A DNA stretch of 64,000 nt. Origin: Panicum virgatum (Eukaryota > Streptophyta > Magnoliopsida > Poales > Poaceae). Both the position numbers and the translations under genes were made by a program. The notes beneath the pieces are model-generated. The model was given only the letters and a program-made list of their open reading frames with translations, did not search any database and was not told the origin of the DNA. Positions 46,070 to 56,640 of this stretch are shown here, piece after piece (the stretch's first letter is position 1; every line of letters starts with the position of its first letter). The stretch lies in the NCBI RefSeq assembly GCF_016808335.1, contig NC_053137.1, forward strand, positions 2,521,092 to 2,585,091. The letters run 5' to 3'.

Positions 46070-48030
46070 TTGGTAAAGCTTGCGTACCAAGAAACATATC
46101 TCCAAGCCCAAAAATGCACTTGAACAACGAGAAGCACCTACGCACCAATCATGTCTTGCTTTCAATGACGATAGTGTATATGGCCATGTCATCTGGTGCA
46201 AGTAGAATAAGCCTGAGTATAAATTATCTCGGCTGTGAATCATGTTCTTCAAAAGAATCGTTTCGGTCCATTTAGTAGAATAATCTATAGCAACTACCAC
46301 GAAGCAATGTCTTTTTGAAGATAGAGGACTAATTTTAACAACAAAATCCAATCCTCAACCTCGGAATGACCATGATTTGATAATAGGATGTATCAACACA
46401 GTAGACAAACCGCTGACATTCTTCACACCCCTTATACTGCTTGAAAGAATCAGACATCATGGCAAGCTCGTACAAATCGGCTCTTTTAAACAACTACTTC
46501 ATCTTTGGAGCCGATTGATGTATACCACAAATATCTTCATGAACGTTCCTCATGGCAACTTTGGCCTGATCTGAGCTCAAATATTTAAGAAATAAATATT
46601 CGGCTATTCAACGATAGAGCTTATCGTTGACTAAAACATTTTTAAGTGTTATCCGCCAAATATCCTTTTCTGCACCACGACCAAGATTTTTAGATAGGAG
46701 ATTACATGAACCCTCTAGTCCTGATCTTCGGCTTTAGTGATGAATCACCTTTCATAGCCGAATTGGTGTCTCCAGTAGTCTGGACGGTCAGACCGGTCTC
46801 ATGACCGGTCAGACCGGTCTAGGCGGTCAGACTAGTTGCATCGACCGGTCGGACCGGTTCGTCCAAATCCTGCAACTTGGCTTTTGCTTACATCGGCTTT
46901 CGAATATCAAAATATTTTTTCATAATTTATTAGCCAGATGCTTGCTTAGCCATAGCAATAGCCTGCCCATTCTCTTCCCTTGGTATATATCTTATAACAA
47001 ATTCATTGAAGGAAGAAATAATATCGAGGTATTTGCCAAGATATGCATTTAAATATCCATTATATCATTAGCATACCTCAAATACTTGCTGCACCATCAG
47101 AAGTGAACCACCAAAGGCTTCAACACATTTCACGCCCATAAATTGCAAAAATTCCAAGCCAAATAAGAGGGCTTCATACTCAACTTGATTATTTATACAA
47201 TCCTCCTTTGATCGGTTTGAGAACTCAGAATACCACCACTTGGAGAAATCAAGACAGCACCAATTCTTTGATCATCATCACAAACCGATCTATCGAAATA
47301 TAATTCCGTGGTGTGCAAGTAACATAGCCGATTTCCAAAGCATGCTTATCATTAATCCGATGCTCAACATTGAAATCCGTTATGATTTGGCCTCTCATAG
47401 ATTCCAAGGATTCACAAGCCAAATCATATTCAACTAAAGCATAAGCTCACTCGCTGATTCTATCACTTAAAATCGTCTTTTGTAACATGCGATTGAGCAC
47501 ATCGGTTTGACATACTACTATGCAAGTACTAGATAGTAGATAATGCTTCAATTTGGTACAAGCATAATAGAGAGACAAACATAACTTCTCAGTAAGAGTA
47601 TACCTTGTCTCCGCATTAATAAGTCGTCGGCTTATATAAGTGATGACATATTCCTTGTCTTCGGTTCTTGAGTCAAAACAGTCCCAATGACATTATCTTC
47701 AACAGCCACATAAAGCCTGAAAGGAACCCCTCTCCTAGGCGCCTTGAGCACAGGTGTTGAAGACAAATAAACCTTGATCTTTTCAAAAGCCTCTTGCTGT
47801 TCTGCCCCCCATGTAAATTCGGTTTCATACTTTAACCGAAGAATAGAAGTAAGAGCATCAATATGCCTTATTACAAATAGTTTGCCAATTTTCTAGCTCG
47901 AATTGTAAAACTTCTAATTCGGCTATTATCCGCTGATGTTGCAATTTTCAACTAGCTCAAGACCTAAAATACTTGATCAAAGTCTTGAGAGCCCCTTGCA
48001 AACAGATCTGTTGCATAGAAACTTCATGAG
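46070..48030 (-). pseudogene. pol remnants (reverse transcriptase end, RNase H, integrase scraps)
   Basis: Minus-strand pieces in several frames: YETEFTWGAEQQEAFEKIK with VLKAPRRGVPFRLYVAVEDN (end of reverse transcriptase, start of RNase H, about 47,700-47,850); NQVEYEALLFGLEFLQFMG (RNase H, about 47,150-47,200); and an integrase core piece near 46,240-46,350 (MDFVVKISP, VVVAIDYSTKWTE). Many stops. No full domain is open and the palm motif of reverse transcriptase was not found. Confidence 0.75.
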
Positions 48031-48038
48031 GTAAATTA

Positions 48039-51000
48039 TCATTTGCCAATATTTTGCCCCCGAGCACTTAAATGTCGTCGAGCTCCATATTGCTGCTCTT
48101 TTGGTGTAGCCTCATGATCCAAGTGCTCCTCATTGCCTTGTACCGAGAATGCTAGCGGTGTTTCTCCATCGCAAGGAACCGAAACGGGCATTGCCAATTC
48201 GGCTTTCTGTTCTGCTGAAACCTCAACTGGTCTGACCGGTTGCTCTGGGCGGTCGGACCGGTCGCTTGTACCGGTCAGACCGGTCTCCTGAGGTGGTTCG
48301 ACCGGTCGTGCTGGCTGGTCAACTGCTTTGACCCTCCATACCTTACCTTGAGGGGCCATTGGTCTGTAGTGGTTGGATTGTTTGTCCCTCAGCCTCTTGA
48401 ACTCTTTTTCCTTCTTCTCCTGAGCACATAGACGTTGCAGTTTCCTTCTTTGAGTACGAGTCAACCCTGAAGGACACCATCTTGGTTGAAAGTACTTTGA
48501 TATCGAGTTACTGCTGCTGGCCTCATGATCATTGGCCATGATCGGCCTTTGGATAGAAGGATTGACCGATTTACCAAAAACCATCGGCCTTGTACCCGCA
48601 TCATTGACAACCACTTTGATATTGCCGATTTGCACAACATCATCGGCTTTAGCTTTCTCTGGATCAATAGTGGGTTGTACCTCTTCTTTCTTCTCCTTGA
48701 CACGGTAAACCTGTCTCGGAGAATGAGCTTTGCCCGGCCTCTGAAGAGACCGGTCTGACCGGTCAGCGGCGACCGGTCTGACCGGTGCAGGCTGTCGCCT
48801 CTGACCTGATTGGTTGGATCTCAATCGGTCATGCAATGGTAATGCAACCTTGCCGAACACAGACCTTCTGTGATCCTCCTCCCTGTGGTGAGATGGTGGG
48901 TATAGCATCGGATAACAATACATCCAAATTCCTTCATGTCCCCATGTAGGACAAGAAAAACCCGATGCCGGTGACGCCCATGACGTAGCAGCATACACCT
49001 TCTGAGGAGGCAATACTGTAGTGCTATCACCCCTACGCTTGCTGGATTCTCCCCTAGGAGAAGAATGCTCTCCTTGACGCGGAGGTGAACTTGGTTCTTT
49101 TTTTAGTGGCCGATCTTTTAGAACGGCCTTTGTGTATTTGTGTAGTAACTGAGCGAAGGTGAGCTTCTGCTTTGTAAAACTCTCCTGCACCTTTGACTCA
49201 TTAACCTTCTGAGTACCTCCTTCCGGCCGCTTAGGCTTGAAAGTTCTGGGCCGGCCTTTTGTCTGACCGGTTGAGGCGACCAGTCTGACCGGTCGTGCCT
49301 GAGTTGCAGGCCGATTCGTCTTTTGAGAGGAACTTTCTTTCCCCCCAGGCCTTGAAGTTTTGACAGTGATCTGCAATGACTCCTTTCCATTAGGAGTTTT
49401 CACCATCGTCACTTCCCTAACCTGAATCTTGTCATTGATATTTTTCGGCCTTGGCTCACCAATGATAACATTTTTTTCTTTTGCTCCTTCGGCTTGTTCC
49501 GGCCGAATGAGTACCTTGACATTATCCAAATCAATCGTATGGACAGGGAATGATGCCTTGTCATTTTTTACCTCATGCATTACCAATCGTCCTTCATTAA
49601 CGGCCGATTGGATTTTTCGACGAAAGATATTGCAATCATTAGTTGCATGAGAAAAACTATTATGCCACTTGCAATATGCATGCTGCTTTAGCTCCTCAAG
49701 TGGCGGTATGACATGTGACAACTTGATGTTTCCGCTTCTAAGCAATTCATCAAATATACGATCACACTTAGAAACATCAAAAGTGAAACTAGCTTGTTCT
49801 TGCCGATTCTTTGGAATCGGCTTAAGCGATGAACAAGAACATGGCTTTGCATCTGATGGCCATATGAATTCAGCAACATAAGCTTCCTTTTTCTCATCGT
49901 CCGAATCAGATTTACAATCGACATGTATGGACCGATGAGTATTATGGGCATCTTTTGCGCTCTGGAGTCTAAATTCTAAACCCAAAACTTTCATGTGCAA
50001 ATAATTAATAGTGTAGTACTCAAAGCCTTCGAGTTCTTTTTTCAAATAAGAACGCAAACCATAAAAAGCCAAATCAGCCAATTCCTTTTCAGAAACTGTT
50101 AAATTTAAACATCAGTTTTTGATATCTTTAAACCTTCGGAAGTAATCTGAAGTAGGCTCATCTTGGCCTTGCCTAACCGATGCCAAATCTGACAGTTTAG
50201 CTTCATTGTGCCCATTATAAAAACGATCATGAAACTTACGTTCCAACTGATTCCAAGATTGAATAGAATTCTGGGCCAATGAAGAAAACCAAGAAAAAGC
50301 GGTTCCAGTCAAAGATAATGAAAATAAGCGAATGCGCAAAGCCTCATGGAAACCAGCTTTTCCCAGTTGTAAGATGTATTGGTCAATGTGCTCCCAAGGT
50401 GCTCTATTATCATCACCACTAAATTTCACAAAATTAGGAACACACCAACCAGCAGGAAAAGAAACTAAATCAAATTCAGCAGGATATGGCTTTTGGTATA
50501 ATGTAGAATTACCTATATCCACACCGAATTTAGTTTTCATCGCACTAGCCGGATCCTCTTTTAACCTAGCGGGATCGGCTTTGCATCTACCACTCGTGGA
50601 TGCTTGTGCTACAGAAGTAAGACGATGTTCTATAGAATTATCTTGCACCATCATCTGAACCGAACTTATCGGTGCATGCCCCATAGAATTTCCATGTACA
50701 TTAACAAGAATAGGTTCATGTGGAGAACCAGATTCTTGTGAAGGAGAAGGCTGCACACAATTTGTCATCTCATTGGTTCGGCTAAGGATTGCCGAGCAAA
50801 GAGTAGACGTGTTCGGTGTAGATGTTACTGGGCTGACCACAATCGCCCCGGTCTGACCGGTCTGTTGGACCGGTCTGACCGGTCCAGCCGCATTCAGCTG
50901 TACCAGCTGGAATGGTGATGTTTGCCCTGCAAAATAGTTCGTCGGCATGCCATATAGTGGTTCTTGAACAGATGCTGGCGTAGCCGATGAATCAGCAGTT

Positions 51001-51368
51001 TGGAAAGCACAATTATCATCTACGGATTTGCCTTTTTTCATGATATCTATTTGATCTTTTAAATCATTCATGGGCTTATATATATCAGCAATTTTCTTAT
51101 CCATAATAGATGCTAATTGGCTAAACAAGTCGGAAGATGAAGTGCTTACATTGCTTATTAGCTCGACTTGCTTATTCTTGAGCGTGAAGGAGGGCATCAC
51201 AAAGTCTTGAACCCTCGTGACCTGGCCTTGCTGATTTTTTTTGAATCCCTTCAAGAATTGTACTTTGAAGTGCTCCCTGACCACCAAGTACTCTTGGCGC
51301 TCCTCCTCGTTGAGTTCCTCAATAGATGTGGAGATGTTGTCTTCGTCGAGGTCGGTGATGATGCCCAT
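48039..51368 (-). pseudogene. gag polyprotein, one frame broken by a single stop
   Basis: From ATG at 51368 one frame runs about 1,100 codons to 48039, broken only by a TGA near 50,114. The first part holds the Retrotrans_gag domain (WEHIDQYILQLGKAGFHEAL, AFSWFSSLAQNSIQSWNQLE). The second part continues SEKELADLAFYGLRSYLKK and has a knuckle-like CKWHNSFSHATNDC. The stop reads KN-TGA-C, where CGA (Arg) would fit, so a CpG-type C-to-T change is likely. The C-terminal half is basic and contains RPVRPV/DRSDRS repeats encoded by GACCGGTC motifs. Capsid-forming role; not expressed whole. Confidence 0.85.
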
Positions 51369-51411
51369 CTTCTTTGAGAACTAGATTAGATCGGTTTAAA
51401 AACCAGATTAA

Positions 51412-51436
51412 TCTGTCCCCAGCGGAGTCGCCAAAA
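51412..51436 (-). other. Primer-binding site of the 45-51 kb element
   Basis: The gene strand reads TTTTTGGCGACTCCGCTGGG a few bases inside the 5' LTR edge, a common phrase at this site in grass Ty3/gypsy elements. Confidence 0.7.
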
Positions 51437-51440
51437 AGTG

Positions 51441-51653
51441 TGTTGACACAGAATCGCGCCAACACACTCGAATGCGCTAGAACGCACGGATCGTCGACAC
51501 GATCTTCACCAACGGGCTCCCTGCGCGAAGACCGGTCAGACCGGTAGTGGCGACCAGTCAGACCGGTTCTACAGAGAACGCCGCGAAAACCTAAAACCTC
51601 GAGCTCGGCAGGGACCCTGTCGGAGCTTGTGGATCTAGGGTTGCTCTGAGGTC
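51441..51653 (-). repeat. 5' LTR remnant (213 bp)
   Basis: Matches the first 213 bases of 45,334-46,055 with about eight differences, then ends at GAGGTC, where PKS2 coding sequence begins. The remaining 500 or so bases of LTR are absent. Confidence 0.9.
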
Positions 51654-52157
51654 GGTCGGCGCCGACGCCGTGCACCCCGTCGAGCGCCTGCTCTTCGAGA
51701 TTGTGTCCGCCTCGCAGGCCGTGATACCTGGGTCGGAGAAGCAGCTCAACGTGCGGCTCGGGGAACTCGGGATCGACATCGACATATCTCCTTCAACTTG
51801 CCGAAGTTCGTCACACAGAATCTCGAACGCTGCCTGCTTGATGCGTCTGGGGCGCTCGCCCTTAATGGCGTCGAGTGTTAGTGGAATGACCTCTTCTGGG
51901 CACTCCATCGGGGCAGCCCCGGGATTCTAGACCGCGTCGAGTTGGCTCACGGGCTGGAGCCCAAGAAGCTAGCTGCGAGCCGAACTGTTGTGAAAGACTA
52001 CGGGAACATGCTCTCTGCAACAGTGATATTCGTGCTCGAAGAGCTGCGCCGGCGAATGGATGAGGAAGGTGATGAGGCTGCAGAGTGGGGGATGATAGTG
52101 GGCTTTGGACCGGGATTCACTGTCGAGACCATGATGCTACATGCTACAAAGTACTAG
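51654..52157 (+). pseudogene. PKS2: 3' part of a type III polyketide synthase gene
   Basis: Starts at a codon equal to PKS1 residue block GADVVHPVEHSLFE (here GADAVHPVERLLFE) and runs to the same end (TVETMMLHATKY). Missing: everything before this point, including the catalytic Cys. Breaks: two extra bases near 51,783 before the ISFNLP block, a TAG at about 51,880 where PKS1 has AAG, and HRG in place of HPG at the catalytic His loop. Asn in KDYGNM and GFGPG remain. It was cut by the deletion that also removed most of the neighbouring LTR. Paralogue of PKS1. Confidence 0.9.
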
Positions 52158-52759
52158 CTGTTGAATGCATATGAATCTAATTTTGAATTGTTGATGCATT
52201 TGGAACTCATGCTTTGAGAAGCAACTTGCATTTTCATTATATGAATTATGTTGGGAGCTATTTTGATAAAATACTAATTTGAAAAACTTGAATTTAGGTG
52301 ATTTTTCCCGGATTCTAGGAAACCATCTTGAAGCCAAACAGCAACTTAGCTGAAAACCCAAAAATAAAATTGCATTACGGGAAGAATTTTCTTTTCAAAT
52401 CTACAAAAGTTTTTCTACCAATTCCAAGCAAAATAGGCTGCTCTTGATTTCTAGTATCAACACAAAAATTGGTGTGATTTTTGGAGGCTGGGAAGATCAC
52501 TTTTGAAGATTGGAGCAAAGAGAAGAGTTTGTGTACACAACACCCAAGTTACGTGATTTTGTTCTCCGGACTGTCCGTGAGAAGCTCATGTGTGTGTTGC
52601 CTCTCTACAGAAGTTGTGCCACGTATCCTCACCATGCGTCCACGCCCCATCTGACCTCCACCCCAACCAGCGCCTCTCCTCCCCTTCCTACTGCTCTTCC
52701 TCGCACAAAACACTCATTTCCTTCCCTTAGCTCTTCCTCAACCGGCATGGAGGAGAAAC
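52158..52759. other. PKS2 3' flank and repeat remnant
   Basis: No gene. CCGGACTGTCCGTGAG near 52,568 matches the style of GGACAGTCC motifs at 54,670-54,860, suggesting both lie in one old LTR-type element split by the CACTA insertion. Confidence 0.4.
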
Positions 52760-54178
52760 CACTACTACAAAATTTCATTAACTGAGGCGCTTTGAAATTT
52801 CCTCGGCAGCGGGCACATTAAAAAACCGCCTCGGTTAATGCCTTTGATTAACCAAGGCGGTCATTTGTTATTAACCATGGCAGTTACGACAACCGCCTCG
52901 CAAAATATATTAACCGAGGCAGTTACGACAACCGCCTCCCTGCTCGCTCCCTCACTCCCTTCTCCCTCTGGATCTAGCTGCAAGACGGGGCGACGCTGGA
53001 GCAGCGGGGCGAGGGCGGCGCTGGATCTGTGCCACGGTGGCGGCAGGCTCTCTCAACCGCAGCTTGCAGCAGTGAGCTCCTGCTCGCTCCTCCGGATCTG
53101 GCCACCTCCCTGGTCATGCCCTCCCTCCCTGCTCCCTCCGGATCTGGCCGTGAGGCGGGGCGGTGCTGGAGTGGCAGGGCGAGAGTGGCGCTGGATCTGT
53201 GCCATGGCGGCAGGCTCCCTCCCCAACGGCGGGCGGTGGCAGGCTCCTGCTCACTCTTTCGGATTCGGCCACATCCCTGCTCGCGCCCTCCCTCCCTGCT
53301 CCCTCTGGACATAGCAGCGAGGCGGGGTAGCGCTGGAGCGGCGGGGCGAGAGCGGCGCTAGATCTATGCCACGGCGGCAGCGGGCTTCCTCCACGATGGC
53401 GCGTGGCGGCGGGCTCTCTCCACCGCGGCGTGCGCCAGCGGGCTCCTGCTCGCTCCTCCGGATCTAGCCGCTCGCTGCTCGCGCCCTCCCTCCCTGCTCC
53501 CGCTGGATCCGGCCACGAGGCGGGGCGACGTTGGAGCGGCGGGGTGAGAGCGGCGCTGGATCTACACCATGGCGGCGCGATGGTGGCGACGGGCTCCCTC
53601 CACGATGGTGGGCGGTGGCGGGCTCCTACTCGCTCCTCCAGATCTGGTCGCCTCCCTGCTCGCGCCGTCCCTCCCTGCTCCCTTTGGATCTATCCGCGAG
53701 GCGCGGGGTGGCGCTGGAGTGGTGGGGCGGGAGCAGTGCTAGATTTGTGCCACGGCAGCGGCGGGCTCCCTCCACGATGGAGCGCGGCGGCAGGCTCTCT
53801 CCACCACGGTGTGCGGCAGCGGGCTCCTGCTCGCTCCTCCGGATCGTCTGGCCGCTTCCCTGCTCGCGCCCTCCCTCCCTGCTCACTCTAGATCCGGCCG
53901 AGAGGCGGGGTAGCGCAGGAGTGGTAGAGTAAGAGCGGCGCTGGATCTGCACCGGGGCGGCACAACGGCAGCTGCAGCCGATGGGCTCGGTGGGCCCGTG
54001 ATGGTCTCGCCGGGCTTTTCTCCCTTTCTTTTAATTTTTTATTTGATTAACCGAGGCGGGCAGCACAACTGCCTCGGAAAATAGGTCATTTTCCGTGACC
54101 TTTGCTCCGAGGCGGTTGGGGTTGCCCGCCTCGGTTAATAGTTTTTGACCTCCTCGGTAAATATTTATTGTAGTCGTG
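52760..54178. mobile_element. Non-autonomous CACTA element, 1.4 kb, TSD AAC
   Basis: Left end CACTACTACAAAATTTC; right end, read inward, CACGACTACAATAAATA. AAC on both outer sides (52757-52759; 54179-54181). Subterminal regions carry TTAACCGAGGCGG motifs in both orientations. The interior is a GC-rich tandem array with no transposase. Confidence 0.88.
52960..53945 (+). repeat. GC-rich tandem array inside the 1.4-kb CACTA element
   Basis: About six units of roughly 165-205 bases. Each holds a GGATC(T/C).GCC block, GAGGCGGGG, GCTGGAG.GG, GGCGCTGGATCT and CTCCTGCTCGCTCCTCC. Unit starts near 52,967, 53,132, 53,296, 53,503, 53,684 and 53,880. Open frames here follow the repeat and are not taken as genes. 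Confidence 0.8.
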
Positions 54179-54917
54179 AACCCATCCAAACCGACCAAAT
54201 CCACCATATCCTCATCGGAGTTCGACAGAAGACCAATCAAAGACGATGCTGATGAGCTTCTCCACCACCTCGACTATCTCTTCCTTGCTGGAGACCTAGG
54301 AGAAGGCCATCCCCAAGCTTCTCCTTCATCTTCCCCAAGCTCTCAAGTATGAACTCGGCTCGATCTACACCGACGCCACACTACTCCAACAAGTGGCCCT
54401 TCGCTCGTGCTCTATCATCACTGGTGAGCTCCTCTCGGCATTCACTTTCACTCTTGTGCCCTCATCCAAGGTCCCTAGCTCATTCATGGCATCTCACCAT
54501 TGATGACCTAGATCTTTGTAGACTCCATGCATGTCAAATCTATTAGCCAAAACAAGTTCTCGATGTCCTTAGGAACCCATAGAAACAAACCGCGCTCGAA
54601 GCCATGGCTGGAGCCTCCGCCGGCGACCTTGCTGGTGAGCCTCTCGGCTGACGAGCGGACGGTCCTCAACGTACGGTCGGACAGTCCGCGTGTCGTGGCC
54701 TCCAACACTGAACCTCTACCCAAAAACACATCTCAAGAATTTGTATGGAGGATAGTCCGCAGTTCAATTACAAATTCCACACAGAACCGAGTCATTTTTG
54801 GAACTCATCCCGAGCTTGTACGACGTACGGTCCGCCACTCCGGACCGGACAGTCCTCAGGTACTGTATAGGTACAGATTGGCTGGCTTGTGCATAGCATG
54901 CATCTTGCATAATTCAT
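54179..54917. other. Repeat remnant with GGACAGTCC motifs
   Basis: Open stretches exist on the plus strand (54,240-54,490), but with stops and no recognised domain. 54,655-54,860 has four GGACAGTCC/CGGTCCGC-type motifs. It probably continues the element seen at 52,500-52,759. Confidence 0.4.
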
Positions 54918-55940
54918 ATAAAACAGAACAGGTTCTATCCTCTCTATCGCTAATCCATCATCACAAGTTTTCCTAGGCTTTGGTTGAATAATGCAATAGT
55001 TCACAGTACATCATCTTTTGGGGACATGATTTCCAGAATAAGTACCATCACAATGATGGTATTTACACCACAAGTTCCACACCTATTTTTAAGAGTAAAT
55101 TGCACCAACCATATAATAACTTGTCAGGTGATTGCAAATTGGTCCAACAACATGTAAAATGCTCAATTTAGTGCAATAACTTGACAGGAGGGTGCAGATC
55201 GGTCCAACAACTTGTAAAATATCCAATTTAATACAATAAATTGGCAAATAGGTGCATTCACAGTCCAAACATTACACGGTTATATAACTAGTCTCAATAA
55301 AGAGTATATTCAAGTTGGGACAAATTATTAAGTATTATTTGACAATTGATTTTTGTGATGCGCATGCGTGGCAATGTATTTGACCAAGATAAGAATGCTG
55401 AGTGTTTAGAAATTAATGTTATGTATTTATATTATTTATTTTTGTATAATGATTTAATTTTGATTTAAACTATTTAATTTGATATTCAATATTGAAAAAT
55501 TCACCCTCACTGTTTTTGATATGTTTGATTATATGCACTATTAAGCTAAAAAATTTAATATATTGATACAAACTAGTGATACCATTTAGGAGCTTGGTAC
55601 ATATATTAAATGAGCTAAATAATATACTAAATAGAAACAAACACGAGCATAGTTGAATACATGAGCAGAAGCGCAAAAGAAACCTAAACAATATGCACAA
55701 TCGGTACGTACTTTGAGCTGTCAATTTTTTCTTATACTACTTCCTGGGCCTGCACTTGATTGGCACCAAACGGAACAAATATATAATTTGAATCGCAGCG
55801 CGTGGACCAAGGGCTCGCTCCAGTGCCTCTGGCGGAAAGACCCGTGAAGTTGCGCCCGGTCAGCAGAGCTCGTCCAGCTCGTGCCACCTGACGTCGTTCG
55901 TCTCGAGGCTGTCGATGTCAAAGACGACCACACGTCCACA
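54918..55940 (+). repeat. Duplicated block, copy 3 (interrupted)
   Basis: 54,918-55,090 matches 25,035-25,270 directly (CTCTCTATCGCTAAT, TTTTGGGGACATGATTT). 55,735-55,930 matches 25,780-25,960, including the unrecognised exon scrap. Between them, AT-rich 55,090-55,730 replaces the Stowaway region and holds no gene. Confidence 0.75.
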
Positions 55941-56640
55941 CCCGTGCAGAGAGGTCGGCGAAGGTCTACAGCTGAGCATGCAAGGTGGTTGGCGGCTTAC
56001 ATACGAAATTTCAATGCTGAACATTTCAATGCATCAGCCCTGCAAGATACCAACGTTAGCAAACTCAGCTTGATGGATTTTTGAACTGCCCAGGTTATAC
56101 CATACTTTGGGATAAGTAGTGATTAATATATCTCTGTGCTGGAGATGACCATCTTCTGCTAGGGCAATCGGAAAACCAAAACGTACCAAGCACACAATTT
56201 AAAGTTGTTTGAAACTCTATATACAATCTTAAGATGAAACAGTAGAGTGCCTAGCTGTATATGGTCTATACTTAAAGTAGAGTAAATAAATGAAAAAACT
56301 AAAAAGGACACAAAGAAAATTAGGTAATGATTTCTCAATGAAATTTTCAAAGGTTCACATGGTTGTGTTTTGTATAAATGTATAAAACTACATACATTTC
56401 TAAGGGGTAATATCTGTTAAATGTGTCCAAAATCAATGCAATCGTTTTGGAGACTCCATTATATCATTGATTATTGGGGCAAGCTAAGCCTATTACAATT
56501 ACAATAATCCTTCACCCTAATTAATTTTTATCATTATAATATACAATAGTACATGTATATTAGTTAATGATGAGATATTATTACAACACAACACGACCCA
56601 CGTCACATTTTGGTGAAGACGACAGCCCCTATAGTTATTA
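55941..56640. other. Intergenic, CXE2 3' flank
   Basis: 56,090-56,160 (GGAGATGACCATCTTCTGCTAG) recalls the end of the F-box remnant at 22,660. Otherwise AT-rich with no gene. 56,590-56,640 matches the sequence after the CXE1 stop. Confidence 0.4.

Larger units (their letters stand above)
45334..51653 (-). mobile_element. Ty3/gypsy retrotransposon with GACCGGTC motifs, 5' LTR truncated
   Basis: Coding strand is minus. Complete 3' LTR at 45,334-46,055, polypurine tract at 46,056-46,070, decayed pol, gag at 48,039-51,368, primer-binding site near 51,412-51,436 (TTGGCGACTCCGCTGGGGAC), and a 5' LTR of which only 213 bases remain (51,441-51,653) before PKS2 sequence. Palindromic GACCGGTC units recur in the LTR, leader, gag and pol. 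The truncation, with the missing half of the flanking gene, points to a deletion after insertion. Confidence 0.88.

Noticed and set aside
52838..53945. Long open frames of about 110-160 codons as proteins
   Set aside because: They follow a tandem DNA repeat in all frames and have no conserved protein content.
54240..54540. Host exon interrupted by the 1.4-kb CACTA element
   Set aside because: The joined frame contains stops, shows no domain, and lies in sequence with GGACAGTCC repeats, so an old retroelement is more likely.
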